From Calocera cornea HHB12733 (Eukaryota > Basidiomycota > Dacrymycetes > Dacrymycetales > Dacrymycetaceae): a DNA stretch of 64,000 nt. The DNA lies in assembly GCA_001632435.1 (NCBI GenBank), contig KV424017.1, positions 52,242 to 116,241 of the forward strand, in the 5' to 3' direction. The notes beneath the pieces are model-generated. The model searched no databases. It saw only the letters and a program-made list of their open reading frames with translations, and was not told the origin of the DNA. The position numbers and the translations under genes are program-made. Position 1 is the first letter of the stretch, and each line of letters starts with the position of its first letter. Shown here one piece after another: positions 33,717-46,733 of this stretch.

Positions 33717-36700
33717 ATGACTGTCAATCCTATGCATATACAGACTACTCGCCAACTCCCGTTCGCATGCGTTTCGCCGGCAAATATAGCTACCACGCGA
33801 TGCCCATGCGCAAGCTTCGTTGTGCCCCTGGATCATCCAGGACTTCCTGCCCACAACAACCTACCATTCCGGCCCGACAATCTCCCTTTTGGTCTCCTTT
33901 GCTCCACCTGCAGTCATCCGCTTGCTTCGCATCGTCCTAGAAGCTTGGAATGGACCGATACCATGCAGCCGAGTGTCTCTCCCGTCCCGCTCTCTGGCCT
34001 TGGCCCAACACCGTACATCTTTCCTTCCCATTCTCAGCTACCGACAGACCCGGATCTTCTTGCAAACCTTCTCAGTATCGCCGCACCAACAGGTCGAAGT
34101 GATTTCAGCGCCCAGGATGCGGTACGCCGGCTTATCTCTTCCCGAGATGAGTCGCGCCTTTCCGAACAGTACGCCATGCCCCCAGGAAACACCACCCCAG
34201 AAGCCGCTCGCGCTCTTGCGCTTGCCACTCGTACCAATAGCATGCGTATCAACACTGCACCTCATACCGAACAGACCCATTTGAGGAAGCATCCTGTTCG
34301 GTCTCGCCGGGCTCTTCCCCAAGGGTCAGAGGCGTCTGTTGAAATACTCGTCTTGCTCCGTGTCTACTCGGCTTATCCAACCAAAACTGAAACCGTATGT
34401 GTATTCTCCTTCTGCTCTGGTATTCTACTAACGCACTTGGTAGACAAGCGGAAATACCAACAAGAGATTCGTCAATGCTCACCTTGCATTCCTGGAAGCG
34501 TAAGCATCATCATCACGGCTCCCATGCTCAACAACCCAGCTAATCCCATGTACCTAGATCGAACGCTGTAGGCCTTGTTCGCATACTCACCTTGCCCAGT
34601 TCCACACCAACAGAGCGGCTGATCACTGTTGTGGGATCCTTATTTCCCGATCTCCAGTTCCCCGTTCATCGTCCCAACGAATCCCGAACAATACCACCAG
34701 ATACCGCCGTCCTGCCGCTTGTTCCTGTATTTCCTAAGAACAGTGCAGTTGTTCCGCGTTCTCCAGCTCCTATCACCCTTGGCGAGATCATCAAGATCGT
34801 CTCACGTTTTGCTCGCCCACCCAGATCAGAAACCTTGCCGCCCCTCATTGAAGTTGGTATGTGGCATCCTTCGCTCAGACCGAGATTGGCTCTTATTCCC
34901 TTCTTATCAGCACCGACACACGGCATTCTCATCCCGTACCCCTCCGGAACAACCGCGCATTATGATACCCTGTGGCCCTTCATGGATGATTTTCGCTCTG
35001 ACTTGGCGGCTTCCGCCCGCTATGTAGCAAAGGTACGTCATATCCTCCTCTACTCTTCGATTTCTGTCTGATTTCTGGGCAGAAGCCCTTGAACATTCCG
35101 GAGCTTCGGCTGGCGTCGCAATACCTTGACAATCTCACTTGTGGATCCCATCCCGCCAGGTCCCACTCATCCTCAGCTCCCGAATATGCATCTCTGCGTG
35201 GTCCAGCATCCAGCTCAGAAAATACTTCGATATCTCGTACATCTTCACCTTACGACAATATGTCAATCCCAGCTCCTATCCCGTCTCTTTTGAATCTTGT
35301 AACGGAGCCGCAGCATACAGTATTCCGCGGTACTACGTCGATTCAAGGACATTCTGTACTCAACCATCACTTCATTCCGCCCTCGAGCATCCGACCTCCT
35401 ACTTCCGAGCCGTCTCTATCCACCTGGCCATTAACGGCGACCTACCCACACGTTGTCACGCCTACAGCACCCGCCACCAGAAGTGGGGATCTGCGTTCGC
35501 CGGCAAACTGCTTTGCTAGCCCAGACTTTCCTCAACAGCCTACCCCGGAATACCGTGTGTCTGGTACAATACCGACCAATACAGCACCCTGGAGCGTACC
35601 GACACCAGTTGTTGCTTTACCAGAGACACTCGCACCTGATTTTCAGGCTGTTCAACATGCTTCTCTGGCTCTCGATCCGCTTCAATCTCTGCCATCAAGT
35701 ATCATTACAACAGCCGAAATCGCCTTGCCAATGGCAATTCATGCTCCTGATACTCGCCCAACCACGGATGACACCCCGCCTCGTTCTTCAACTGGTGATA
35801 CCGTCGACAGCTTTGGCACTGCTATTGAAGGGCACACTGAACCGTCGGTCCCCGGTGCAACATGGGATGCAGGCAAAGATCACACTCCTATCCTACGCGC
35901 ATGGACCTCTGCGTTCGACCATGCAGTTGAAGCAGTAGATGCGGTAGCTCTCCGCCATTACTCTCCTTGTGACAGTCTGAAAGAAGCCGCAACTGCCCTA
36001 CGACAATATCTTTGCGATGCCGTGAAGCCCAGCTTTGGCATTAAGCCTGATGTTTCTCGATCTATTCCCGCCCTTTTCTCCGACATTTGGTTTCCTATCT
36101 CCGCGTATGTATCCATCCGAGTACTCACTGCCACGGCATCATACAAGCTAATCTCATCGCTCTAGGGGTAGAGGCGTGGGGCTTGGAGTGACCCTCGAGA
36201 TATGCCAAGCAACTTTCGAGGGCTTTTCTGAGTGTCTTCTTCCTCTCAGTTTCGGTAACTACTTGACACTCAGGGCCAAAGCCGTGAGTGCTGGAGCTCC
36301 TGTTGAAGCCCGCAAGCTAAGCGACGGGGAGCAAGTCGAGTTCGCAGCTCTTGGTTTGCTTGTCGTCGTCTTTATGAAGCTTTTCAACTTTGGACCAGCC
36401 CCGCTATCGCCACTGTTGGTCCTAACAGCAATCGGCGATGCGCCTTCCATCACCCTCCGCTCAATACGATGGTGTGCACCGGAAGTTGCCGACTTTGTCG
36501 AAAAGTTCATTTCCATGGGTCCTTGTGGCCGCCTCAAACCTGTAGCCCAAAGCATGGTGCGTACCCTTTCCTCCTATGTCCCTCGGTTTCGTAGCTGACT
36601 GCTCCATACCAGGATCCTTTTCATCCAGAATACAAACTTGCTTCGATTATCTATGGAGTGGCGAACCTCCAGGTACAGTCTACTATCTCCCTCTCTGTGT

Positions 36701-37553
36701 ACACATACTTATTGCGGTATCTCCCAGGATGCCGACCTCGCAACACCAAGAACACCCGGCTTACATCTCGCTTGGCTCAGCACCATCTTGCATCGAGTGT
36801 TATACTTGGCCGATCGTGACGATACAGCAGCCCTGCAAGCATTTGCAGTCGGTATCAATGCACCGTTCTATCCTCAGACGCTCCGTGATTCCGTAAGTCT
36901 CTTCCTTGGTATTCCATATGTACTGATCATATGGTGTATCTTGGGTCATCTCCAGACATTGTCACCATCCGGGATAGATCCTTGTCAGTTCATTCAGCGT
37001 CTCTGGCCGGATCGACGTATACGGCATCCAGGAGATGTCTGGCGCTCTTTACGCTGGGAAGAAGCTCTTATCACCGATCTCTCCATTTCAAGACAGAAAG
37101 CACTCTGCACGGTACTGGAATCCTTCCTGCATGGCCACGGGGTCCCTATCCAAGCCCAACACATGCAGGAGGCCGGTGATTGGGTTCCACCTGCATCTTT
37201 TCATTTGGCTGATGCAGATGATCCTCTTTTTCGCGCTATCACCTTCTACCGAGTTGCCACTGGTATCCCGTATCTATATCCTCAGACCATGCAAGTCGCG
37301 GTAAGCACCCGTCCAACATCTCACGATGTCTCCACGCTTAGCGTCCCTGCAATAGGTGGCGCTTGATAAAGGGCTTTCGTGCTGCAAGTTTCGGGCTTGT
37401 ACACGACAGGTATTTATCCCGCTTTGCGGGGGAACTGCTACCTGGGCCATGCAGGACACAGAAACCTGGCGAGATGACTTTGAGGCCATGATATTCATAC
37501 AAATGATCGGGGATGGTCGCCTGGGTGAGACGTACTCGATGAATACATATTAA
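33717..37553 (+). CDS. HECT-type E3 ubiquitin-ligase-like protein, 1,129 aa, 9 exons
   Basis: Exons are 33717-34394, 34444-34499, 34558-35032, 35083-36104, 36166-36556, 36613-36672, 36728-36892, 36956-37300 and 37356-37553 (1,130 codons, consistent phases). The N-terminus has a Cys/His set (C29, C31, C62, C65, H67, H72) that could bind zinc. Residues about 300-700 are Pro/Ser/Thr-rich and disordered. From residue about 744, GRGVGLGVTLEI, then VEFAALGLLVVVFMKLFNFG and PAPLSPLLVL, resembles the HECT N-lobe; ITFYRVATGIPYLYPQ and CCKFRACTRQVFIP resemble the C-lobe, with Cys1079 as the possible catalytic Cys. The last residues are longer and more diverged than in ordinary HECT domains. The frame is open upstream of 33717 without another ATG. 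The HECT assignment is from pattern only. Confidence 0.68.
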
Positions 37554-37670
37554 TACATATTATGCATTGCAATACAATCCATACTATGCGTGCCCCTCTC
37601 AGGCCCGTCATACCGCGCAGCCTCTTCCCCTTCTGTGTGGGGCACCAGGATCACACCCATTTGCCGTCAG

Positions 37671-37736
37671 CACGCCGTCAGCACGCCGTCAGCACGCCGT
37701 CAGCACGCCGTCAGCACGCCGTCCGCACGCCGTCAG
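37671..37736 (+). repeat. minisatellite, six 11-bp units (CACGCCGTCAG)
   Basis: Six consecutive CACGCCGTCAG units (the fifth has CCG instead of CAG at its end), with a partial unit before. It lies 120 bp after the stop of the HECT-like gene. Confidence 0.9.
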
Positions 37737-39466
37737 CTCCAGCAATAATGCCTGAGTCCTCCATCTCTCGTGTGGTATCTTGGCCGTATTCATGGTATTA
37801 TGTGGTATTCATTTAGTGTGGAGTTTCTCAACACCATGTTTTGCAGCATATCCTGGCGAGTTGCTAACCTTCTAAAGATCTCTTACCGAGCGGCTACCCT
37901 TTCCTTCCAAAGGTGCCTCTTTCATATGCAGTCTAGGGTCTTCCCATATTGGTAGAGGCCCGTTAAGAATGTTAGAACATACCAACCGACTTGAAGACTG
38001 GAAACTTGACACCGTTCTCTGAATATAGACTCATATCGATCCATCTTGATATCTGACATCTTGATTCCTTCCAATGTTGCAGCCCTGCCTCCGGTAAGTT
38101 TCTGCTCAATTACAAAGCAGTGCAGTGACGGTCAACACAGAGTTGTGGACTCTCTTGGTGCTGTGGAGGAAGGACGTGTCAAACCCACGAAGGTACTAGG
38201 TTGATCTCACCAACCCGTATCCCCGCCGAGCCATATCAGTCGCTCGTGTCTTCAAGCACTTTCATCCCCTGCTACATTGGCTCGCAGAAGGTTTGGCATG
38301 TGCTAAGACTAGAGGACCACTGTCTTCTTTGTTTGTTTGGCTCTTTCGCCCATACCGACGAGCTCCAGCACATGATGTGGTCAACCTGAGTACAATGGAT
38401 ATGGTCGATGCCGGAGCGTGACTCCGTTCTTTAGTCTCTTCCCAGAAAGGAACAGATTGATTAGGTGAGTTTAGTGCATACCTCAGAATGCAGACTGCCA
38501 CGTTGTTGGCAGTTCTCTATGGAGCTATATCGAGCATTCTATATCTTCCCAAGGCTTCCCGGACTCAGAACATGTGTTCATCAGAACGCTGGTTCATGTT
38601 TGTAGTCGTCTTAGTGAGGCTTACATATACCTTGACGAGATAGTTGAGAAAAGCGTGTCAGTACAGGACTGAAATTCCAGATCCGGTTGGTAGAGGCACC
38701 GGATCCTCTGGACGCATGTGCTCCATGCTAATGAATCAACTATGCGATTAGGGAGTCTCACATCAGCTAGGTTCGGCTATGATCACTCGGTTTGATCTTC
38801 GGCCGCCCGGCTACTAGCTTATCTTTCTACCTACATGTAGTAGTACTAAGTACCGACATACCAGAAGGGACAGCCGTTCTTTGCGCCTCGCCAAGTAGTT
38901 CGGTCCAGTACTCAACAGGATGAAAGGTGGAGGTCGAACCGAAGGCTTGCAGCAGTGACCACGCGCTCCCAAGCTGTACAACTGTTTCTCTCAATAATGA
39001 CGGACGGGGGGTTGCATCTGCTTCATATCGCGAACATGCGCAGTATTTCCCCGTCGTTCATACAGTTACACTGTATAGTCTCGGTATTTGTAACATATTC
39101 AGGGGCGGACATGATTTTGATTAGCCAGACAGGCTACTGGGAACCGGACTACAGTATTACAGCTGCATGTGGTCTATGAAATTACTCTCACAGGATGGGA
39201 TTGAACTTGGTTGATGATTTGTCGATGAGAATGAAAGGAGAGGGAACATGGAAACTTTGAAAGGAGAGAGGAACGGTGGAGAAGTTAAACATCTGTCTCC
39301 GTGCCAGAAATGGTCATGAAGTTGTAGAGTAGCACGGGAGAATGGGTAAACAGACATACGTCTCCCTCATCAGGGCAGCAGCGAGTAGGAAAGGAACGGG
39401 TGGCATGAGATTGACCTTGAGGTTGTTACGGGACGTGAAAGCATCAGTGCGTATCTTGTACATCCA
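37737..39466. other. element interior without a supported gene
   Basis: About 1.7 kb with frames under 80 codons on both strands and no splice-phase-consistent chain that I can defend. GGTATT motifs occur near 37775-37810. It could hold a decayed gene or a non-coding RNA. Confidence 0.4.
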
Positions 39467-41532
39467 TTAAGTGAGGCTGTTGCCGGTCGCAGTCGCCGGT
39501 AGCTCCTCGCTGTCGTCAAACGCGAGAAAGTACGCTCCATCCTCCTGATCGACATCACTGCTAGTCTGTTTTTGCTTGGAAAGCACTTCTCTGTAACGGT
39601 ATCGTTAGATTACTCCTGCGCGACGGGGTCATGTATGCATACTTCATTTTGGTGAAAATGTGGTTCCGCATAGCCGCGAACTGGTCCGAGCGACGTTCTT
39701 CGTATTTCGCTAGATTCTTCAGGATTTCGTTATAGGATAGCTGAAATTCTGTTTGCAGAGTGTCCCCAGCAGTCTTTGTACCAGTCGACCACTGGAGAAG
39801 GCAAACATGCATCTGGTGAATACCGTGAATACCATGCGAATACAGCAAAAATCTGAAACATACCGCAGAAGAGACAGCAGCAATCAAGGGATACGGCAGT
39901 TGTTCCAGCAGCCCCGCGTGCTTGGTCATACCCTTTTCATAGACAGCGCTCATCACACGTATCAAGGTGGGGGATCGGAAGGGGCCTTGCACTTTGCCGG
40001 TCGGGCCGCTCCAGTCGGCTGTTTCATAGAGGAATCTGTAATTCGTACACAGGTCATTGATCCGCTGAGCAATTTCTTCGGCTTGCCCGATGAATACATC
40101 AGAGTGGAATTTCATGATGTATTCTTCTGCTTTCTCCAACAACAGTGTACGCAGCAACGCGGGATCGGTGGACGCAACCTACGTGTTTATAGTCAGCAGT
40201 GAGATGAAGTGCCCTTAGATCATTGGTATACCCTGCGTATGCTTTCCTTGCGCTTCTGGGCAGCTTTGCCGCTGTGATGTCCGGCATCCGTGATTTGCAT
40301 CTGCGACAATACAGTCTTCTCTGCATACTTCCAAGCAATCGCTGCCCATTCCACCGCCTGGGCACGGGAGGGCCACAACTCCGTGGCTGCCTGTTGGATT
40401 GTCCACGACTCTATCGCTTCTGCCAACATTGTCCGATATACTGGCGAAGTGTCCGCGCCAAGCAGGATCTGGTCCAGGGTCTGAGGGAGCGGGATAGCGA
40501 GGTCTTGGAGGCTGCGGTGTTGTTTCGTTGAGACTTCAGGTGTGGAGGCTTTGAGGAAGTCGGGTAGTACGGCATGATTGGCGGCTTTCGCGTTCTCGGG
40601 GCTGATCGACATGATCTTGATGTCGGGCCCGGCCTTCATCGTTGTGGAGGGACGAGCGGTCGCAATATCTTCTCCAGTCGTTGTACCCAGCTCGGGGAGC
40701 TTCGAGATGAGCTTGACGAGGTCGGCATTCTGCACCGACCTTGCCGAGAAGTGTTCAGCTGGGTACAAGACTACCACCGTCCCATTAAGTAGTTTCGCAA
40801 AGCCAACCGGCTTCTGGATAATATGTGAGAAGGCTACGATCTGCGAAGGACGAAAAACGGGGCTCACGATATCCGAGTTAGAACCCGCCACGGTCTCCTC
40901 CTGCGGATTGGCGGCTCTTTTCTTCAGTGCTCTCTCGTCCTCCATGCCGTCGGTCGTACAGCGGGGACGCTTCTAGAAACATGTCAATCAGCCGATGACA
41001 ATATACGAGACTACAGGTACTTGCCGCATGTCCATCTGTCTTCCCTACCGCCTCATCCTCAGTGAGATCGATTGCACCGGACGGGGGTTTCGCGGGCACG
41101 GTACTCAGAGCCTGCTGAGCTTTGGAAGACAAGAGCTTGAAGTAGGCGACCGTTCCAACGGGCGGCGTGGGATCGGTCGCTATAGGTGGGGTCAGCATAT
41201 ATCAACACATACAGCTATATGCGCTCAGACCTGTAACCGCCGTATGCTCTTCCGTCGCCGGTTTCACCAGGTCTGACTCGGGCTGTTGCCCAGGAGGGCT
41301 CTCGACCAGTTTTGTTTCGGTAGGTGTAGTGGATCCGATCGGATCCGCCATGATGCCAGACGGGTCTTCAGGCGTGTTCTGCGCGGTTGTTGGCGTCGCG
41401 ACCTGTGAGCGCGTCAGTCTTCGCCCCAGACGCGTCATATACGTCACTAACCTGTCCAGGCAAGGCAGCGGTATCTTTGTTCATTGCTTTCTCAGGAACC
41501 GAGGGAATGTCGTTGTTTTGGAGCGTGTCCAT
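39467..41532 (-). CDS. DUF6532-like protein 1 of the element, 584 aa, 7 exons
   Basis: Exons on the minus strand are 41532-41452, 41402-41231, 41179-41007, 40972-40232, 40178-39864, 39791-39643 and 39590-39467 (585 codons). Introns are 46-72 nt except 40973-41006, which would be only 34 nt and is the weak point. Residues 1-390 are mostly disordered and charged. Residues about 390-545 follow the DUF6532 plan: LLLEKAEEYIMKFHSDVF, YRFLYETADW, GPFRSPTLIRVMSAVYEKG, PYPLIAAVSSAWS and FQLSYNEILKNL. The C-terminus is acidic (GAYFLAFDDSEEL), as in the second copy (IFMKFDGSEEL). DUF6532 is a basidiomycete-expanded domain of unknown function. The gene starts 420 bp from the divergent gene at 41955, with GGTATT motifs in between. 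Confidence 0.75.
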
Positions 41533-41954
41533 GACCGGCGTGTGGGTGGGTGGCAGGACGAGGGAGGACGACGATGGTGGGCTTTGCTTATACGTGTGTC
41601 AGGGGCCCACCGCGTCTTCCATAGCACGTGACATGCCGACGATGGACTATCCAGCATACAGCTCCATTACTTCCAGCAGATTCTTGGAGGGCCGCCTTAG
41701 AATGGCTGCCACAGATCTCCGGTGCTCCGGTTCGTTGTGTGGTTGGATGATATGGTATTTTGTTGGACACTGAGTATTGATCATAGGTATGCCATGGTAT
41801 TCTCTCCCGGCGAGTCTGACAGGGACTCCCTTCCAACCAACCCCTGTTCTGCTGGACGCAGCGGGTCCACGGGATAACGCAAGGGTAAACACGATAAGCA
41901 GGCGGCCTTGAATGTATTGTTCACGTGCTTCTCCGGAGCAAGACGCCGGTTTCC

Positions 41955-42969
41955 ATGGAACACCCCGCGGCCCTGCCGTCTCAAATTAGCTCCCATCCGG
42001 GAGTGGGTCCAAGCGGCTTGCCTCTTACCACCATCCCCACCCCTGTCTTTTCAGTGCAGAACGCGGTCACAATACTTCCAACCATGGCTTTCCGTAATGC
42101 TACTCCTCCGATCAACGCGACACTCCCTGCCTGGGAACAGTGGCAGGAGCTCACAGAGCGTCTCCCCCCGGTGGTGAAGGAAGGGTTGCTCCGTCCTCGC
42201 GGTATCCTGGAGTTCGAGGAGCGTCGTGCCGCATGGATCAAGCATACGAGCACTATCTACTCGTGGGACGCGAGGCGTGCAGGAGAGTGGGACTTCGTCC
42301 TTGGTGGTATCTATGCGCTTCTCAAGGAATACAAGGCTGTGGAACTGCACGATGACATGCAGAGGTGAGCGTGGCTTATGACGACCCTGCACCAGATGCT
42401 AACACATTTATATGCTAGTCAAGAACGCGGATACTGGGCCATATGCGACATCGCCGAGCTATTGCAGAACTTTCACCTGGAAAACGGGCGCTACCTACTT
42501 GTGAATGAACTCGTGTCTCGTCAGTGAGTCATAGGGCTCAATTTCTAACGGCTGCGGGCTTGACAACTCATATTCAGTATCAAACATCCGGATACGTACG
42601 AAAAAGTTATCCGCGGAGACCGAGAGGACACTCCAGAGTTGGACGTGCGAGATGACTTGTCTTGGGAGAGGTTAGTTTGTAACCATGATACCGTGTAAAT
42701 GCGGCTGACATCGTACGCGCAGTGTTGGTGATCCGGACGCCTCCCTAGTCGACGAGATCTTCCGGGCCCGCGAGTTCAAGATTCCCTCTGAAGATGGTAC
42801 CTCAGAGACGTGCCAAGTTCTCGCTCGTACGACCTCTCTCAATGAGAGGTATGACAACTACGACACGACCTTTACAGTCAAACGAGGCAACAAAACCGTG
42901 TCCCTCACGAAGGACCGATTGTTCGCATTGTATCTTGCCCGCATCACTCCCGAGGCTGCTGAGGAGTGA
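41955..42969 (+). CDS. unknown element protein, 284 aa, 4 exons
   Basis: Exons are 41955-42364, 42419-42523, 42578-42670 and 42723-42969 (285 codons, consistent phases, introns of 52-54 nt). I do not recognise it. It is rich in Trp and charged residues: LPAWEQWQELTERLPP, EGLLRPRGILEFEERRAAW, ERGYWAICDIAELLQNF and KDRLFALYLARITPEA. It looks like a compact helical soluble protein without signal peptide. A second ATG at 42084 (MAFRNATPP) may be the real start, since the first 43 residues are Pro-rich. Confidence 0.72.
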
Positions 42970-43281
42970 TCCGCACCATCTCTGTATGTAGGACAGTGTC
43001 CTTGGCTGCGGATATGGATGTTATGTCGGATACCACACATGTACTGTTTCAATGACACATTCTTTCCAGCACGATGGGCTATCACCTCGAGCATACAATC
43101 ATCATCCCCTCTGGAGCGGGTGACAGAAATTGCTCCCGCTGCGAGCGGTATTCGCTGGTATTTTGGGCGGAGGATGATAGATTTGCTTCCGTCAGCGGAG
43201 GTATTGTCCGGTATCGCCCAGTATAACTGCTCCGTGCCGCGGGCCCTAGTGATACCCATCTTATCTCGCACTCTCACCTCC

Positions 43282-43883
43282 ATGGCGCAACCAGGTCCGT
43301 GGCCGCACGGTGAAAACAATCCAGCCGCATACTGATATCGATACAGGAGGAGGTTTCCCGCCATGGTTGCTGCAGCTTGACGTTGGACGATATGGAATTG
43401 CGTATGACTTCCGTACACATTCGCTGCTCGATCCCCTCCCACAGGGTTGGAATATGGGTAATACCAGTGCGTCCCTTCAATGTTCTGTCTATCGACTCGT
43501 TACTAACATTATCCCTAGGAAACTTCTACCGTGCGATGATTCGCTTCATGCGCGGTGGAGGGTTGTGGAAGGCTCAATATTCGATGTACATGGGCTATGC
43601 TCATCCCACCTGGTTCTACGCCATCCTTCGAGGGATGCGCTACGTGTCGCCGGCTGGATCCTTCACGTCTTGCGTTCTCAAAGTTCAAATCTATGCGGTG
43701 CCCATGCCGCAGATGATCTTAACCGACACTTTCCGATTGGGTGGTGTAGAATCTCGGCGTCCCCAAGGACCAACACCAGCAATGCTTGACCATCAGGGAG
43801 TTGGACAGATGCCGGCGTATCCGCCCCTTCGTCCTCATTTGGTTCAGCCCTGTGTGATGATTGCGGCCGATTGGGTTGTCTAG
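43282..43883 (+). CDS. unknown small element protein, 162 aa, 3 exons
   Basis: Exons are 43282-43294 (13 nt), 43347-43457 and 43519-43883; 163 codons with consistent phases. The tiny first exon supplies MAQP, then GGGFPPWLLQLDVGRYGIAY, WNMGNFYRAMIRFMRGGG and YMGYAHPTWFYAILRGMRYV. The aromatic/Gly-rich core and the Pro-rich tail (PAYPPLRPHLVQP) match no family I know. GGTATT motifs occur 60-130 bp upstream of the ATG (43155-43215), as before other genes of the element. Confidence 0.6.
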
Positions 43884-44454
43884 TATGTCCCCGCGAGCTC
43901 TGATCTTCGTCGTATTCTGACGCTCCCTCCCAGACCTTTCGCGGTACCTCCCTGTGTCGGCGGGCGATACACAATATGATTGTTGGCATTGATTGGGTTT
44001 CCTATGACTGGTACAGGGCACGCGGAAGGCCGAATAGTTGTTCACACTTAGAATCCTTGCTGTGGGATTGGTGTTAGCGAAACGTTCAAACAAATCACAC
44101 TCTTATGCTCGAAAAATTATGACCGCGTTGAGCTGTCGCATTAGGCGCACCTGGATAAGGTCCCCGTGCTCCGTCACCGCGAGCTGACAACATACGCGGA
44201 GGCATTCGCACACTTTGAGACTGCATTGTATAGCATCTTCCGCTGAAGTGCAACCCCAATGGAATCAAATACGCACAATCGCGGCATACAACAGGGGTTG
44301 GGTAATATCACATAATACCGTACAATATGCTTATGCCCAGAAAGGGTGAAGCAAGGAGTCATGGTCTGGCGGCTGTTTCAGTGGCTGTACGGAGGTTGCC
44401 AGAACTTCTGCGGACTGTTCCTTTCGAGGCTTCTGACAATACCCCGGACACCGC

Positions 44455-46733
44455 ATGATCCCCTCGGCCCACAAGTCCCCAGTCACTCCTACGCGTCAAA
44501 CCCTCAGCCCACACCGACGCGTCCCAGACGCGCCCACCAGTATCCACTCGGTCTTGACGGTATTTGCCCTTCCCCCCGTCCTTCACCTCCTTTCCATCTC
44601 TCCCTCCAACGGCTTATACTGTCCTCCCTCAGACTTCAACGGACGATCTTTATCAGCGGCGGAACGGATACCAAGTCAGCCTTTGTATGGACACGGACCA
44701 AGGCTATCTTGCGCCTTCTACCAGCATTGTTCAATTCTGGTCTCTAGAGGAGCTACAGGTGAGTACCTATAGCTGTATCGCTGTGTATCTTCTTGTATTC
44801 ATTCGCCGCCTACAGAAAGCGAGCCTCAACTCATCTTCTCCCGCACTGACCGGCTCTGCTACCAGCCCGACGGTCAAAGCTACAGCTACAGTGCCGACGA
44901 TGGCTCAACCTGCTCGGACTGGTATGTATCCTTTTTGCTGCCCAAAGATACTCTCCCACTTACCGACAGCGTTAGGGTCAAAGAACGCGCAACAGTACTT
45001 CTCAGAGCAGATCAGCGCCAGCACGAAATCGGAGAAGAAGACTACCGCGACCACGACTCCCGTACGTGTGAAACAGGAGAAGCCTGCTTCGAAGTCTGCC
45101 ATTGGCGTGAAGGGGGTGTCACACGTGACGCGTACTGCTTCGGGTCGCCTCGTGATGACTTTTGAGCTGGAAGATAGTGACGATGAGGAACCTGTGAAAC
45201 CGAAGAAGGTGCGTCAAGATAATACCGTACATGCGGTCGGGATACTGAGCGTTCTCGTGAAAGGCCCCTCCCGCTTCCAGCAGCAAGTCAACCTCGCGCT
45301 CTTCAAACAAGGCAATTACTCTTCAGGATCTCTTCGCATCGGCCTCGGTTGAGCAGTCTGGTAGTCGCTCCCGAGGTGGAACGAAGCTCAGTACTGGCCC
45401 TCAGGATCGTAGCTCTAAGACAACTTCAAAGCCAAGAGTCCACGTCGACAGTGACGAAGGGGACGATGACTACGAGCCCGACGAAGACCCTGATGAGGAA
45501 GAAGATGAGGAGGAGGACGAGCTTGAGGTACGCCAGGCTGCACTTTTGTATCCCTCAGGCTCGTACTGATAGCTCCAGACTGAGACATCTAGGCGCGCCA
45601 AGCGTCATCGGGATTCAAGCGTCTCTGCAGCAAGTGTGACAGCCAAGCGCCGGAAGTCCAACAACGCTGCGCAGTCGCCCGGATACTCTACGGATGCTGG
45701 TGCGACCACGAAAGCGAAGCTCGCCGACTACAGCCCCGATTACCAGAAGCTAATTCAAGACGCGAAAGCCATATATCGCATTCAGTATTATACCGTGAAC
45801 CTTTATCCGTCAGCAGCACAGATCGAAGAGTATCTGGAAACGGCGGTGGCGATAGCGAACAACAAAGCTGCGATGCGGGAAGACGAGCTGAAGAAGAGGC
45901 ACAAGGTACCGAAGATTGCACGACTTGACTTGGATGCGGAACCCGCGGTAAGATCGGTTGTAGGTCTTCTTTCCTTTTAATATTTCAATCGTAACTTCAC
46001 TGAACGCCCATCCAGATCACCTCCATGGGAACGTGGAGTCGTAGCCGTCTCAAAACAGCAGCACAGGCTGTTGTCAAGGAAGCATACTATCAGTGGCTGG
46101 GACCTGGGGTCTCCGAGGAGCTTCGAGCCCAAGCTATCAAGACGTTGCTGGGCGGATACGCTTTCGTGTATTCTGAACCCACCTTCGACGGCAACGTTCT
46201 TGTCAAGAAGAAGGGCCCATTTCGCCATCCGGCGTTGAAGATGCTGTACGATGCAACGTTTCTCGGAAACCCGGGCACCATCGCAGGAGCGGCTTGGGAT
46301 CACCCGGAGCTCTTCGCTGCTGACCGATGGCCCCTAGGTCTTGTGGCCGCACTCGCGTGCGCTGTGCGTGACACATCTTCTTAATGTTTGTGCTAGGCTT
46401 ACACACGTTCTTAGCTGCTCTTCGCATTGAAACAGTATATGTCTGGTTCGGTCAAGCCTGATACGTCCGTGACCTTCCGCTCCTCCCGTTATCAGAAGGA
46501 ATACGAGACGCTCATGATCAATCTACGCGCCTACAAGAAAGAGTCGCGACCGGAGTGTACCGAGATGCTGCAGATGCTGTTGCAAAGACCGTATGTGTGC
46601 CGTATTATGCGGTATTTCTCTAACTGATCCGGTATTCTGCAGGGAGGAAGAGCCTGAAGTGAAAACGGAGGATGCGCAAGAGGAGGAAGAAGACCGCATC
46701 TTCATGAAGTTCGATGGCTCGGAAGAGCTCTAA
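44455..46733 (+). CDS. DUF6532-like protein 2 of the element, 583 aa, 9 exons
   Basis: Exons are 44455-44550, 44633-44758, 44816-44921, 44970-45208, 45327-45527, 45579-45947, 46016-46363, 46415-46590 and 46643-46733 (584 codons, all phases consistent). The N-terminal half is basic and Ser/Thr-rich, then acidic (DEGDDDYEPDEDPDEEEDEE), then a basic KRRKS cluster likely to be a nuclear signal. Residues about 380-550 are the DUF6532 core: SRLKTAAQAVVKEAYYQWL, GGYAFVYSEPTF, GPFRHPALKMLYDATFLG, PLGLVAALACALLFALKQYM and FRSSRYQKEYETLMINL. It ends in the acidic IFMKFDGSEEL. Its length is one residue less than the other DUF6532-like protein of the element. AATACCGTAC lies about 140 bp before the ATG. 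Confidence 0.8.
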
